9,051 nucleotides of DNA from Gammaproteobacteria bacterium (GCA_024763185.1 JANTFY010000080.1:1-9051), one strand, 5' to 3'; counted from the stretch's first letter, positions 1 to 6,944 are shown. Notes: generated by a model not told the origin, from the sequence alone. A program made the numbers and translations.

Positions 1-329
1 TAAAAGAAGTAGCCGATGTTGTGTGCCTTGAAGACTTCAATCAGGCGCTCGTATTCGCGCTTGTTGTCTTCCAGGCTTTTCAGCTTGAAACGGCAGGAGC
101 CAAAACCACCGGAAGGTGTTTTCTTTAACGCGGCAATGGCTTCATCCGTCTCTTTGGAAGTGTCGATCAGGTTTTCAGTCAATGCCCCGATAATACCGTT
201 TTGGCCGGCCAGTACATTTTCAATTTTGTCGCTGTGTTTACGGCAGGTTTCGATAACGCCGCAGGCCGAGGAATTGATAACCGCGGTGACACCGCCAGAT
301 TGTGCATAAAAAGCATTCTTTTTAGTCAT
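1..329 (-). CDS. pfp: PPi-dependent 6-phosphofructokinase, N-terminal part (runs off the left edge)
   Basis: Reading leftward from the ATG at 329-327, 109 codons stay open to the window edge, so only the N-terminal quarter or so is present. The protein begins MTKKNAFYAQSGGVTAVINS and later has a PSGGFGSCRFKL stretch and ends at HNIGYFFY. These match the start of the long, pyrophosphate-using phosphofructokinases known from methanotrophs and sulfur oxidisers; the AQSGGVTAVIN loop is the first phosphate-binding loop. The enzyme reversibly interconverts fructose 6-phosphate and fructose 1,6-bisphosphate using PPi rather than ATP, in the cytoplasm. The GGDD region that decides PPi versus ATP use lies outside the window, so the donor is inferred from family resemblance. 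A GTGGAG ribosome site (345-340) precedes the start. The gene is divergent from adk. Codon use resembles the neighbours. Confidence 0.88.
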   Translation of the reverse strand, partial: MTKKNAFYAQSGGVTAVINSSACGVIETCRKHSDKIENVLAGQNGIIGALTENLIDTSKETDEAIAALKKTPSGGFGSCRFKLKSLEDNKREYERLIEVFKAHNIGYFF

Positions 330-350
330 TTCAGAGTTTCTCCACAAAGG

Positions 351-370
351 TTAGGCCATTTTTAGGCCAT
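351..370. repeat. Tandem 9-bp direct repeat near the pfp ribosome binding site
   Basis: TTAGGCCAT occurs at 351-359 and again at 362-370, an 11-base period or about one helical turn. It lies just upstream of the pfp ribosome site, so in the pfp transcript it would appear as two ATGGCCTAA copies. The spacing would suit a protein binding twice on one DNA face, but the repeat is short and may be chance. Confidence 0.5.
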
Positions 371-399
371 GAAATTAAAAGTATCTTGTAAGTCGTCCC

Positions 400-466
400 A
401 GCCTGTTGAGGGCGGCTAAATTCGTGATCTACCCGTTAGGGTAGCGCGGGTGGACAGCCACCTCGC
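400..466. promoter_or_regulatory. Cluster of three hairpins in the presumed pfp leader
   Basis: Three inverted repeats lie next to each other. The first is AGCC (400-403) with GGCT (414-417). The second is CTACCC (429-434) with GGGTAG (439-444), a perfect 6-bp stem with a 4-base loop. The third is GCG-GGTGG (446-453) with CCACC-T-CGC (458-466), an 8-bp stem with one bulged T around an ACAG loop. No T-run follows on either strand, so this is not an ordinary terminator. If pfp starts at the promoter proposed at 584-613, these would fold in its 5' leader about 70-120 bases before the start codon. I do not recognise it as a known riboswitch class. Confidence 0.45.
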
Positions 467-583
467 AGTGTCTATTTGCCCATGTCGGTATTATCGCTAA
501 TTGAGCCCATGTGACTGTGCGTCAATGATTATCAGGGCGGGGAATATACAATAATTTATCCCTGTTTGCATGTTTGTCGCGTG

Positions 584-613
584 ATTGTATGGGGGATGAT
601 TGACGTATGTCAG
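584..613 (-). promoter_or_regulatory. Candidate sigma-70 promoter for pfp
   Basis: On the minus strand a CTGACA -35 box (613-608, five of six to TTGACA) is followed after 18 bases by TACAAT (589-584, five of six to TATAAT). It would give a transcript starting near 577 and a leader of roughly 250 bases before the pfp start. The -35 box overlaps a small inverted repeat TGAC-N4-GTCA (601-612), which could be an operator. This is prediction from sequence only. Confidence 0.4.
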
Positions 614-863
614 GCATAAGATAAATCAATCCGCCGATATAAAAACAATGTTCGTAGTTGATTATTGACTGTGGCAGAATGCCGTGCCTAACTGGGCGGG
701 GTCGTTTTCAACAGCCAGCTACAGCGTCTTGCCGTATTGATGCAGGGCGTTTGCGTTTTTGACTCACTGGAAACGAGTCTGTCGATTCAAAAATAAAGAG
801 CAATCAATACAGCGCTGAATTCTTCCCGCAGTTTATCGGCGTGTTAACAATAAAGAGGCAAAC

Positions 864-1514
864 ATGAAGATTATTTTACTAGGTGGGCCCGGTGCAGGTA
901 AGGGTACCCAGGCCAACTACATTAAAGAGAAATACAACATTCCCCAGATATCTACCGGTGATATGTTGCGTGCGGCGGTCAAAGCCGGCACCCCGCTGGG
1001 TATCGAGGCCAAAAAGGTCATGGATGCCGGTGGCCTGGTATCTGACGATATCATTCTGGGGCTGATCGATGAGCGAATTCAACAGGATGATTGTGCCAAC
1101 GGTTTTCTGTTCGATGGTTTTCCGCGCACCCTGGAACAGGCAGAAGCGCTGAAGCTCAAGGTGGATGTGGATGCCGTGGTCGAAATTGATGTGGATGATG
1201 CGGAAATTATCAAACGCATGAGTGGTCGCCGCGTGCACGTGGCCTCGGGACGTACCTATCACATCGTGTTCAACCCACCCAAGGTGGAAGGCAAGGACGA
1301 TGAAACCGGCGAAGACCTGATTCAGCGTGATGATGACCAGGAGGATACGGTCAAGAAACGTCTGGATGTCTACCACGAGCAGACCGAACCATTGATTGAG
1401 TACTATTCAAGCTGGGCAGCTTCGGGCTCTCAAGATGCACCAAAATACATAAAGATAAATGGAATCGGCCCGGTGGACGAGATTCGCGATCAGATTTTTG
1501 ATCAGTTAGGATAA
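864..1514 (+). CDS. adk: Adenylate kinase
   Basis: It catalyses ATP + AMP = 2 ADP in the cytoplasm and keeps the adenylate pool balanced. The 216-residue product has the usual long bacterial form: the P-loop GGPGAGKGT (residues 7-15), the AMP-site STGDMLR (30-36), DGFPRT (84-89) and the LID segment (about 122-159) with the RRVHVASGRTYH start and the RDDD motif (155-158). The LID has no cysteine quartet, so it is the non-zinc type stabilised by polar residues, as in most proteobacteria. The start is fixed by the conserved MKIILLG opening and an AGAGG ribosome site (854-858). It is followed by a terminator and then hppA. AMP formed together with PPi by biosynthetic ligases is recycled by this enzyme, which makes its place between two PPi-using genes sensible. 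Confidence 0.98.
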   Translation: MKIILLGGPGAGKGTQANYIKEKYNIPQISTGDMLRAAVKAGTPLGIEAKKVMDAGGLVSDDIILGLIDERIQQDDCANGFLFDGFPRTLEQAEALKLKVDVDAVVEIDVDDAEIIKRMSGRRVHVASGRTYHIVFNPPKVEGKDDETGEDLIQRDDDQEDTVKKRLDVYHEQTEPLIEYYSSWAASGSQDAPKYIKINGIGPVDEIRDQIFDQLG

Positions 1515-1521
1515 TTATAGT

Positions 1522-1551
1522 AAGCCGATACTTTCAGGTATCGGTTTTTTT
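1522..1551 (+). terminator. Rho-independent terminator after adk
   Basis: A perfect 7-bp stem, CCGATAC (1525-1531) with GTATCGG (1538-1544), closes a 6-base loop and is followed by seven Ts. A-T and G-T pairs can extend the base of the stem. It starts 10 bases after the adk stop and ends 29 bases before hppA, so adk and hppA are at most partly co-transcribed. Confidence 0.85.
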
Positions 1552-1580
1552 ATTTCAAGAATATTTACAGGGGCTAATTT

Positions 1581-3626
1581 ATGTCTTCAGCTTTAATCAT
1601 GGCGCTGGTGTGTGCTTTTGTGGGGATCGCCTACGGGGTGATGAGTATTTACAGTATATTGTCCAAGCCGCAGGGTAACGAGGATATGATTCGAATTGCC
1701 AATGCGGTGCAGGAAGGGGCGGTTGCCTACCTGGCCAGGCAGTACACCGCCATCGGTGTTGTCGGCATCGTGTTGTTTGTGGCGATCGGTATCTTTCTGG
1801 ACTGGTACACGGCTAGCGGTTTTGCGCTGGGTGCGATTTTCTCCGGTGCGGCGGGTTACATCGGCATGCACGTTTCAGTGCGTTCCAATTCTCGTACCGC
1901 GGAAGCCGCCAAGCAGGGTATCAATCCTGCGCTGGAAATTGCGTTCAAAGGCGGCGCCATCACCGGCATGCTGGTGGTTGGCCTGGGTCTGCTGGGTGTG
2001 GCCGGTTACTATGCACTCATGCTCAGCATGGGCGCTCCCGATCCACTGCATGCCATGATTGGCCTGGCGTTTGGTGGTTCCCTCATTTCCATCTTCGCTC
2101 GACTCGGTGGTGGTATCTTCACCAAGGGTGCGGATGTGGGCGCGGATATCGTGGGTAAGGTTGAAGCCGGTATTCCCGAGGATGATCCGCGTAACCCAGC
2201 GGTTATTGCGGACAACGTGGGTGATAACGTGGGTGACTGTGCCGGAATGGCAGCAGACCTGTTTGAAACCTATGCGGTCACCATCATTGCCACCATGCTG
2301 CTGGGCGGCCTGGTATTTGCCAGCGCGGGCCAGGAGATTCTGGACCTGGCCATCACCTATCCGCTGGTGCTGGGTGGTGTTTCCATCATCAGTTCGGTTA
2401 TCGGTACCTTTTTTGTGAAATACAAGGAAGGTGGCAAGATCATGACCGCCTTGTACAAGGCCACTGCAGTTTCGGCCCTGCTGTCCGCGGTCGGTTTTTA
2501 CGTGGTTACCAATTCCATGATGGCTGATATCACGCTGGCTCTGGATAATGGCGCGAGCGCGGGGACCATGGAGTTCTTCCTGTCTTCACTGATCGGTCTG
2601 GGCCTGACTGTCGCGATGATCGTGATTACCGAGTACTACACGGCGACCGAATACAGCCCTGTACGTCATATTGCAGAAGCCTCCACCACGGGTGACGGTA
2701 CCAACGTCATCGCCGGCCTGGGTGTGTCCATGCGCTCGACTGCGTTGCCGGTACTGGCAGTTTGCCTGTCCATCTGGGCGGCCTACTCACTGGCCGGTCT
2801 GTACGGTATCGCGCTGGCGGCAACCGCCATGTTGTCGATGACCGGTATCGTGGTGGCACTGGATGCGTATGGTCCGATCACCGATAACGCCGGTGGTATC
2901 GCCGAAATGGCCGAATTGCCGGAAGATATTCGTAACACCACCGATGCGCTGGATGCGGTGGGTAACACCACCAAGGCGGTCACCAAGGGTTACGCCATTG
3001 GTTCTGCGGGCCTGGCGACGCTGGTATTGTTTGCGGATTACACCAGCTCGTTGTCTGCCGCGGGTAAAGCGACCGAATTCATGCTGTCCAACCACATGGT
3101 TATTATCGGACTGTTCATTGGCGGACTGATTCCTTACCTGTTTGGTGCGATGGCGATGGAAGCTGTCGGCCGCGCCGCGGGTGGTATTGTTAACGAGGTA
3201 CGCCGTCAGTTCCGTGAAATGCCCGGTATCATGGATCACAGCCAGAAGCCGGATTATTCCAAGGCGGTGGACATGCTCACCCGTGCCGCCATCAAGGAGA
3301 TGATCGTACCTTCACTGCTGCCGGTGGCGGTTCCCATTATCGTTGGACTGACGCTGGGTGCGGAAGCGCTGGGCGGCATGTTGATCGGTACCATCGTAAC
3401 CGGCCTGTTCGTGGCGATTTCCATGACAACCGGTGGTGGCGCCTGGGATAACGCCAAGAAATATATCGAGGACGGTAACCACGGTGGTAAAGGTTCCGAC
3501 GCGCACAAGGCGGCGGTTACCGGCGACACGGTGGGTGATCCCTACAAGGATACGGCCGGCCCCGCCATTAACCCGTTGATCAAGATTATCAACATCGTGG
3601 CGTTGATGATGGTACCTCTAATCTAA
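1581..3626 (+). CDS. hppA: K+-independent membrane proton-pumping pyrophosphatase
   Basis: It hydrolyses PPi to two phosphates at the inner membrane and exports protons; in the presence of a large proton gradient it may run backwards and make PPi. The 681-residue protein is highly hydrophobic, with the family's roughly 16 membrane spans and usual length. PPi/Mg-binding motifs are visible: DVGADIVGKVE (185-195), DDPRNPAVIADNVGDNVGD (201-219), DAYGPITDN (428-436) and GDTVGDPYKD (648-657). The GNTTKAVTKG segment has Lys465 and Thr468, the known signature of the K+-independent H+-pumping subfamily; K+-dependent enzymes have Ala at the lysine position. An AGGGG ribosome site (1569-1573) supports the start. 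It sits between two terminators with little space for its own promoter, so it may depend on readthrough from adk. PPi-PFK is encoded nearby. Confidence 0.97.
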   Translation: MSSALIMALVCAFVGIAYGVMSIYSILSKPQGNEDMIRIANAVQEGAVAYLARQYTAIGVVGIVLFVAIGIFLDWYTASGFALGAIFSGAAGYIGMHVSVRSNSRTAEAAKQGINPALEIAFKGGAITGMLVVGLGLLGVAGYYALMLSMGAPDPLHAMIGLAFGGSLISIFARLGGGIFTKGADVGADIVGKVEAGIPEDDPRNPAVIADNVGDNVGDCAGMAADLFETYAVTIIATMLLGGLVFASAGQEILDLAITYPLVLGGVSIISSVIGTFFVKYKEGGKIMTALYKATAVSALLSAVGFYVVTNSMMADITLALDNGASAGTMEFFLSSLIGLGLTVAMIVITEYYTATEYSPVRHIAEASTTGDGTNVIAGLGVSMRSTALPVLAVCLSIWAAYSLAGLYGIALAATAMLSMTGIVVALDAYGPITDNAGGIAEMAELPEDIRNTTDALDAVGNTTKAVTKGYAIGSAGLATLVLFADYTSSLSAAGKATEFMLSNHMVIIGLFIGGLIPYLFGAMAMEAVGRAAGGIVNEVRRQFREMPGIMDHSQKPDYSKAVDMLTRAAIKEMIVPSLLPVAVPIIVGLTLGAEALGGMLIGTIVTGLFVAISMTTGGGAWDNAKKYIEDGNHGGKGSDAHKAAVTGDTVGDPYKDTAGPAINPLIKIINIVALMMVPLI

Positions 3627-3646
3627 AAGCTATCATCAATAAGCCG

Positions 3647-3678
3647 AAAAAAGCCTGCCTTGTGCAGGCTTTTTTTTT
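3647..3678 (+). terminator. Rho-independent terminator after hppA
   Basis: GCCTGC (3653-3658) pairs with GCAGGC (3664-3669) around a CTTGT loop, flanked by a run of As before and nine Ts after (3670-3678), which can extend the stem or serve in either direction. It begins about 20 bases after the hppA stop. It separates the energy genes from the cell-wall operon. Confidence 0.9.
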
Positions 3679-3767
3679 GCACAGGGATGGGCAGGAGCAG
3701 TTTTGCACAGGGAAGTGCTTATGCGGTGGGCGTAGGGGTGCGCGGGAACAGCTTTGCACGGGAAAGT
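3679..3767. repeat. Degenerate tandem repeat, about 26-bp period, four units
   Basis: Units begin at 3679, 3705, 3730 and 3756, giving periods of 26, 25 and 26 bases. Each starts with a version of GCACAGGGA. Units 1 and 3 match at 19 of 26 positions by hand alignment (GCACAGGGATG against GCGTAGGGGTG, then GCAGGAGCAGTTTT against GCGGGAACAGCTTT). Units 2 and 4 share GCAC-GGGAA-AGT-like starts. It can also be read as two copies of a 51-base unit. It lies directly after the hppA terminator and outside any gene. A 69-codon minus-strand frame across it shows the same repetition (HFPVQNCS and YFPVQSCS 17 residues apart) but is not a credible protein. Confidence 0.6.
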
Positions 3768-3865
3768 ATCGATAAAATATGCCGGTCAAAAATGACAATG
3801 AGCACGATTGTATGGTTTTTTATACGGGCAAAGTAAAAACTCTAGAGAGGAAAAAAAATTTTGGC

Positions 3866-3893
3866 TTGAATTTCAGTCAATGAATGGTTTAAT
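3866..3893 (+). promoter_or_regulatory. Candidate promoter of the mrdA operon
   Basis: TTGAAT (3866-3871) and TTTAAT (3888-3893) are separated by 16 bases and match the sigma-70 boxes at four and five of six positions. An A-tract followed by Ts (about 3851-3862) lies just upstream and could act as an UP element. Transcription would start near 3900, leaving a leader of about 55 bases before mrdA. A TAAAAT at 3773-3778 is a weaker alternative without a good -35. Confidence 0.4.
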
Positions 3894-3955
3894 GGACGAA
3901 CCAAATATGATCCACCACTTCCCCGTATGACAGACACCCCGGACATCAGTCGCTG

Positions 3956-5830
3956 ATGGCCTATCGCGAACAATTAAAGGACGATTATCAGGAAACCCGA
4001 TTGGTACAGCGCCGCCTGATCGTGGCCGCGGTGATTGTGCTGGTGTTGATGTCGATCGTGCTGGGCAGGCTGTATGTGCTGCAGGTGGTTGAGCATGATC
4101 ATTTTTCCACGTTGTCGAATTCAAACCGGGTACGCTTGAAAGCCCTGCCGCCCACCCGCGGACTGATTTATGACCGCAACGGCATCGTGTTGGCCGATAA
4201 CCTACCGGCCTATCGACTGGAGATCATCCGTGAAGAAGTGGAGGAGCTCGATAAAACGCTTGAAGGCTTAAAGCAACTGGTCGAGATTTCCGATCTGGAT
4301 GTGAAAAAATTCAATCTTGCCTCCAAACGCCGTCGACCTTTTGAAAGTGTGCCGCTGTTGTTTAATCTGAGCGATGATGAAGTGGCCCGCCTGGCGGTGA
4401 ATCTGCATCAATTTCAGGGGGTGGAAATCAATGCCCGCTTGACACGTAATTACCCGTTGGGAAAACATGCCGTACACGCTTTGGGGTATGTGGCGCGTAT
4501 CGATGAACGGGACCTGAACAGTGTGGATGAAGCGAACTATGCGGGTACCACTCATATTGGCAAACTGGGTTTGGAAAAATTCTATGAAGGTGAATTGCAT
4601 GGCGAAGTGGGTTATCAGCGTGTGGAGGTGAATGCCTCCGGACGAACCCTGCGAGTGCTGGATGAAAAACCACCTTTGCCGGGTAACAATCTACACCTGA
4701 CGATCGATTCAGCCCTGCAGCAACTGGCCGAAGACCTGTTTGCCGATGAACGTGGCTCGGTGGTGGCAGTAGATCCCAACAATGGCGAGATCCTGGCACT
4801 GGTGAGTATGCCCAGTTTCGATCCCAACCTGTTTGTGAAGGGTATCAGTAGCGCCAAATACAGTGAGTTAAGGGATTCATCACAGCAGCCCCTGTTTAAT
4901 CGCGCGTTAACGGGCCAATACCCGCCCGGATCCACGACCAAGCCATTTTTCGGTCTGGCCGGACTTGAGTACAATATCATGGGGCCCAAGCAAACCGTGT
5001 ATTGCGGTGGTTATTATCTGCTGCCCAATGAAGAACGAAAATACCGTGACTGGAAAAAACAGGGCCATGGCAAGATGGATCTTGATGGTGCCATTACCCA
5101 ATCCTGTGATGTGTATTTTTATGATCTGTCTTACAGTTTGGGTATAGATCGCATGTCTGTATTTATGAAACAGTTCGGTTTTGGCCAGCGTACCGGCGTG
5201 GATAGCACCGGTGAACGCCCGGGATTGATGCCCTCTCGCGGCTGGAAAAGAGGTGCCCGTGGGCAGCCCTGGTATCCCGGGGAAACGCTGATTACCGGTA
5301 TCGGCCAGGGTTATATGCTGGTGACGCCGATACAGCTGGCCAGTGCAACCGGCGCGCTGGCATTACAGGGCACGCGTTACAAGCCGCATCTGGTGAAGAC
5401 CATAGAATATCCTGCAGACAGTATGGAACTGGAAACCGTACCGGAAGTGAGCGGTGTTTATAACATTAAGAAATTACTCAACTGGCAGCATGTCGTGAAA
5501 GCCATGGAGAATGTTGTGCATAACATACGCGGCACGGCATTTCGTATTTCCAAGGGTTTGACTTATAAAATTGCCGGAAAAACCGGAACGGCCCAGGTGT
5601 TTGGTATTGCCCAGGACGAGGAATACGATGAGGAAAATGTCAGTAAGAAATTACGTGATCATGCTCTGTTTGTCGGTTTTGCGCCAGCCGAGGAACCTAA
5701 GATTGCCATGGCGGTCATCGTGGAAAATGGTGGGCATGGCAGTTCAACCGCCGCTCCCATCGCGCGTAAAATGATGGATGCCTACCTGCTCAGGTACAAC
5801 GCTACACACGAGCCTGTGCCAAATGAGTAA
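3956..5830 (+). CDS. mrdA: Penicillin-binding protein 2, elongasome D,D-transpeptidase
   Basis: This class B PBP crosslinks new peptidoglycan during side-wall growth and works with RodA. The 624-residue protein has a short cytoplasmic tail, one membrane anchor (about 20-43), a dimerisation/pedestal domain with PPTRGLIYDRNG (65-76), and a C-terminal transpeptidase domain. Active-site motifs are STTK (Ser326-Lys329), SCD (383-385) in the SxN position, and KTGTAQ (542-547). Asp365, His371 and Cys384 match ligands of the zinc site described for Acinetobacter PBP2, while the fourth, Asp350 there, is Cys350 here. The ATG at 3956 is the first start in the open frame (a stop lies at 3908-3910) and gives the family's usual N-terminus, although the ribosome site is weak. 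Its start overlaps the stop of a 9-codon frame at 3927 (TGATG). The 3' end overlaps mrdB by 8 bases. Confidence 0.97.
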   Translation: MAYREQLKDDYQETRLVQRRLIVAAVIVLVLMSIVLGRLYVLQVVEHDHFSTLSNSNRVRLKALPPTRGLIYDRNGIVLADNLPAYRLEIIREEVEELDKTLEGLKQLVEISDLDVKKFNLASKRRRPFESVPLLFNLSDDEVARLAVNLHQFQGVEINARLTRNYPLGKHAVHALGYVARIDERDLNSVDEANYAGTTHIGKLGLEKFYEGELHGEVGYQRVEVNASGRTLRVLDEKPPLPGNNLHLTIDSALQQLAEDLFADERGSVVAVDPNNGEILALVSMPSFDPNLFVKGISSAKYSELRDSSQQPLFNRALTGQYPPGSTTKPFFGLAGLEYNIMGPKQTVYCGGYYLLPNEERKYRDWKKQGHGKMDLDGAITQSCDVYFYDLSYSLGIDRMSVFMKQFGFGQRTGVDSTGERPGLMPSRGWKRGARGQPWYPGETLITGIGQGYMLVTPIQLASATGALALQGTRYKPHLVKTIEYPADSMELETVPEVSGVYNIKKLLNWQHVVKAMENVVHNIRGTAFRISKGLTYKIAGKTGTAQVFGIAQDEEYDEENVSKKLRDHALFVGFAPAEEPKIAMAVIVENGGHGSSTAAPIARKMMDAYLLRYNATHEPVPNE

Positions 5831-6944
5831 AATTATCGAAAACGATCAGGCATCGATCTCGCGTCGCATCCTCGATGCGTTCCGTCTCGATCCGCTGTTA
5901 ATGTTATTTCTGTTTTTACTGTCCGGCTTCGGTTTTTTAATTCTGTTCAGCGCCAGTGGCAGTAATATAGATTTGATGTTGCGTCAATTGACGCGACTGG
6001 GTGTGGCCGTTTTTCTCATGGTGCTTGTGGCCAACATTTCGTTACGACTGTTAAAAAAAATGTCGCTGGTAATCTATCTGGTCGGTGTGTTGCTGTTGAT
6101 TGCCGTCATGGGCTTCGGTGAAGTCGGCAAAGGCGCTCAGCGCTGGCTTGATTTCGGATTCATTCGTTTTCAACCTTCCGAGTTCATGAAGCTGGCGATG
6201 CCGATGATGGTGGCCTCCTACCTGTCGGAAAAAGTATTGCCGGTAGGCTGGAAAGATTTACTGATCTCGGCGGCCCTGGTCGGTGTGCCAGTGTTGTTGA
6301 TAGCGCGCCAGCCTGACCTGGGAACAGCTCTTCTGGTGGGCAGTGCCGGTTTTTTTGTGTTATTCCTGGCCGGGGTGCGCTGGAAAATTTTTATGGTACT
6401 GGGCCTGCTTGCTTCCCTGATGGCCCCGTTGTTATGGAAGTTTGCCTTGCATGATTATCAGCGCGGTCGCATCCTTACCCTGCTGGATCCGGAAAGTGAT
6501 CCACTGGGTTCCGGTTACCATATCATTCAATCCAAGATCGCGATCGGCTCCGGTGGGGTATATGGCAAAGGCTGGCTGAACGGGACCCAATCACAGCTCG
6601 ATTTTCTGCCGGAACGTTCCACCGATTTTATCTTTTCGGTGTTTGGCGAAGAGTTCGGTCTGTTTGGCAGTGTTCTATTGGTAATACTCTACCTGTTGAT
6701 CATCTATCGGGGTCTCTATATCTCAGCCTGTTCCAAAGATACCTATGGACGATTGTTGGCCGGGGCGTTGAGCCTGACCTTTTTTGTCTATCTGTTTGTC
6801 AATACCGGCATGGTCACCGGTTTGCTTCCGGTGGTCGGTGTGCCCTTGCCCCTGGTGAGTTACGGTGGTACATCGATGGTGACACTGATGGTGGGCTTTG
6901 GCATGATAATGGCCATACGCTCGGCGAAAAGATTTTTAGCCTGA
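5823..6944 (+). CDS. mrdB: RodA, SEDS-family peptidoglycan glycosyltransferase
   Basis: RodA polymerises lipid II into glycan strands in the inner membrane and forms the elongasome synthase with PBP2. The 373-residue protein is polytopic, about ten spans, close to the E. coli length of 370. Family landmarks are FQPSE (Glu120), RQPDLGTALL (162-171), the segment from DPLGSGYHI to QLDFLPERSTDF with the essential Asp268 (equivalent to Asp262 of E. coli), and PLVSYGGTS (343-351). The frame is open 15 codons further up to an ATG at 5778, but the ATG at 5823 is preferred: it gives the natural MSKII start, the usual length and an 8-base ATGAGTAA overlap with the mrdA stop, which suggests translational coupling. 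No strong ribosome site is seen. mltB follows after 57 bases. Confidence 0.96.
   Translation: MSKIIENDQASISRRILDAFRLDPLLMLFLFLLSGFGFLILFSASGSNIDLMLRQLTRLGVAVFLMVLVANISLRLLKKMSLVIYLVGVLLLIAVMGFGEVGKGAQRWLDFGFIRFQPSEFMKLAMPMMVASYLSEKVLPVGWKDLLISAALVGVPVLLIARQPDLGTALLVGSAGFFVLFLAGVRWKIFMVLGLLASLMAPLLWKFALHDYQRGRILTLLDPESDPLGSGYHIIQSKIAIGSGGVYGKGWLNGTQSQLDFLPERSTDFIFSVFGEEFGLFGSVLLVILYLLIIYRGLYISACSKDTYGRLLAGALSLTFFVYLFVNTGMVTGLLPVVGVPLPLVSYGGTSMVTLMVGFGMIMAIRSAKRFLA

Larger units (their letters stand above)
330..863. other. Long divergent intergenic region between pfp and adk
   Basis: This 534-base stretch has no supportable gene. The only ATG-started frames are a few to about 27 codons long and lack ribosome sites. 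From left to right it holds the pfp ribosome site, a tandem TTAGGCCAT repeat, a cluster of three hairpins (400-466), a candidate leftward pfp promoter (584-613) and then the adk leader. Two plus-strand TTGACT hexamers (665-670 and 759-764) could be -35 boxes for adk, but neither has a convincing -10 at the right spacing, so no adk promoter is called. The region is long for a simple divergent promoter and may carry leader-level control. Confidence 0.6.

Noticed and set aside
16..309. 97-codon plus-strand open frame at the left edge
   Set aside because: It lies opposite the pfp coding strand, which shows clear phosphofructokinase sequence.
665..694. TTGACT as the -35 box of an adk promoter
   Set aside because: The best -10 at 17-18 bases matches only two of six consensus positions.
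680..763. 27-codon frame upstream of adk
   Set aside because: No ribosome site, no resemblance to a known leader peptide, and chance frames of this size are common.
761..779. GACTC/GAGTC inverted repeat before adk as a terminator or operator
   Set aside because: The stem is only 5 bp with a 9-base loop and no T-run; not distinguishable from chance.
879..1376. 165-codon minus-strand frame inside adk
   Set aside because: It is antisense to a complete adenylate kinase; no family resemblance.
2787..3239. 150-codon minus-strand frame inside hppA
   Set aside because: It is antisense to conserved hppA motifs and has no ribosome site or recognisable domain.
3589..3798. 69-codon minus-strand frame after hppA with an internal repeated peptide
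   Set aside because: It crosses the hppA end and the terminator, and its repetition simply reflects the DNA repeat.
5778..5822. Longer RodA start at 5778
   Set aside because: It would add 15 residues not typical of RodA and overlap mrdA by 53 bases; the ATG at 5823 gives the usual coupled 8-base overlap.
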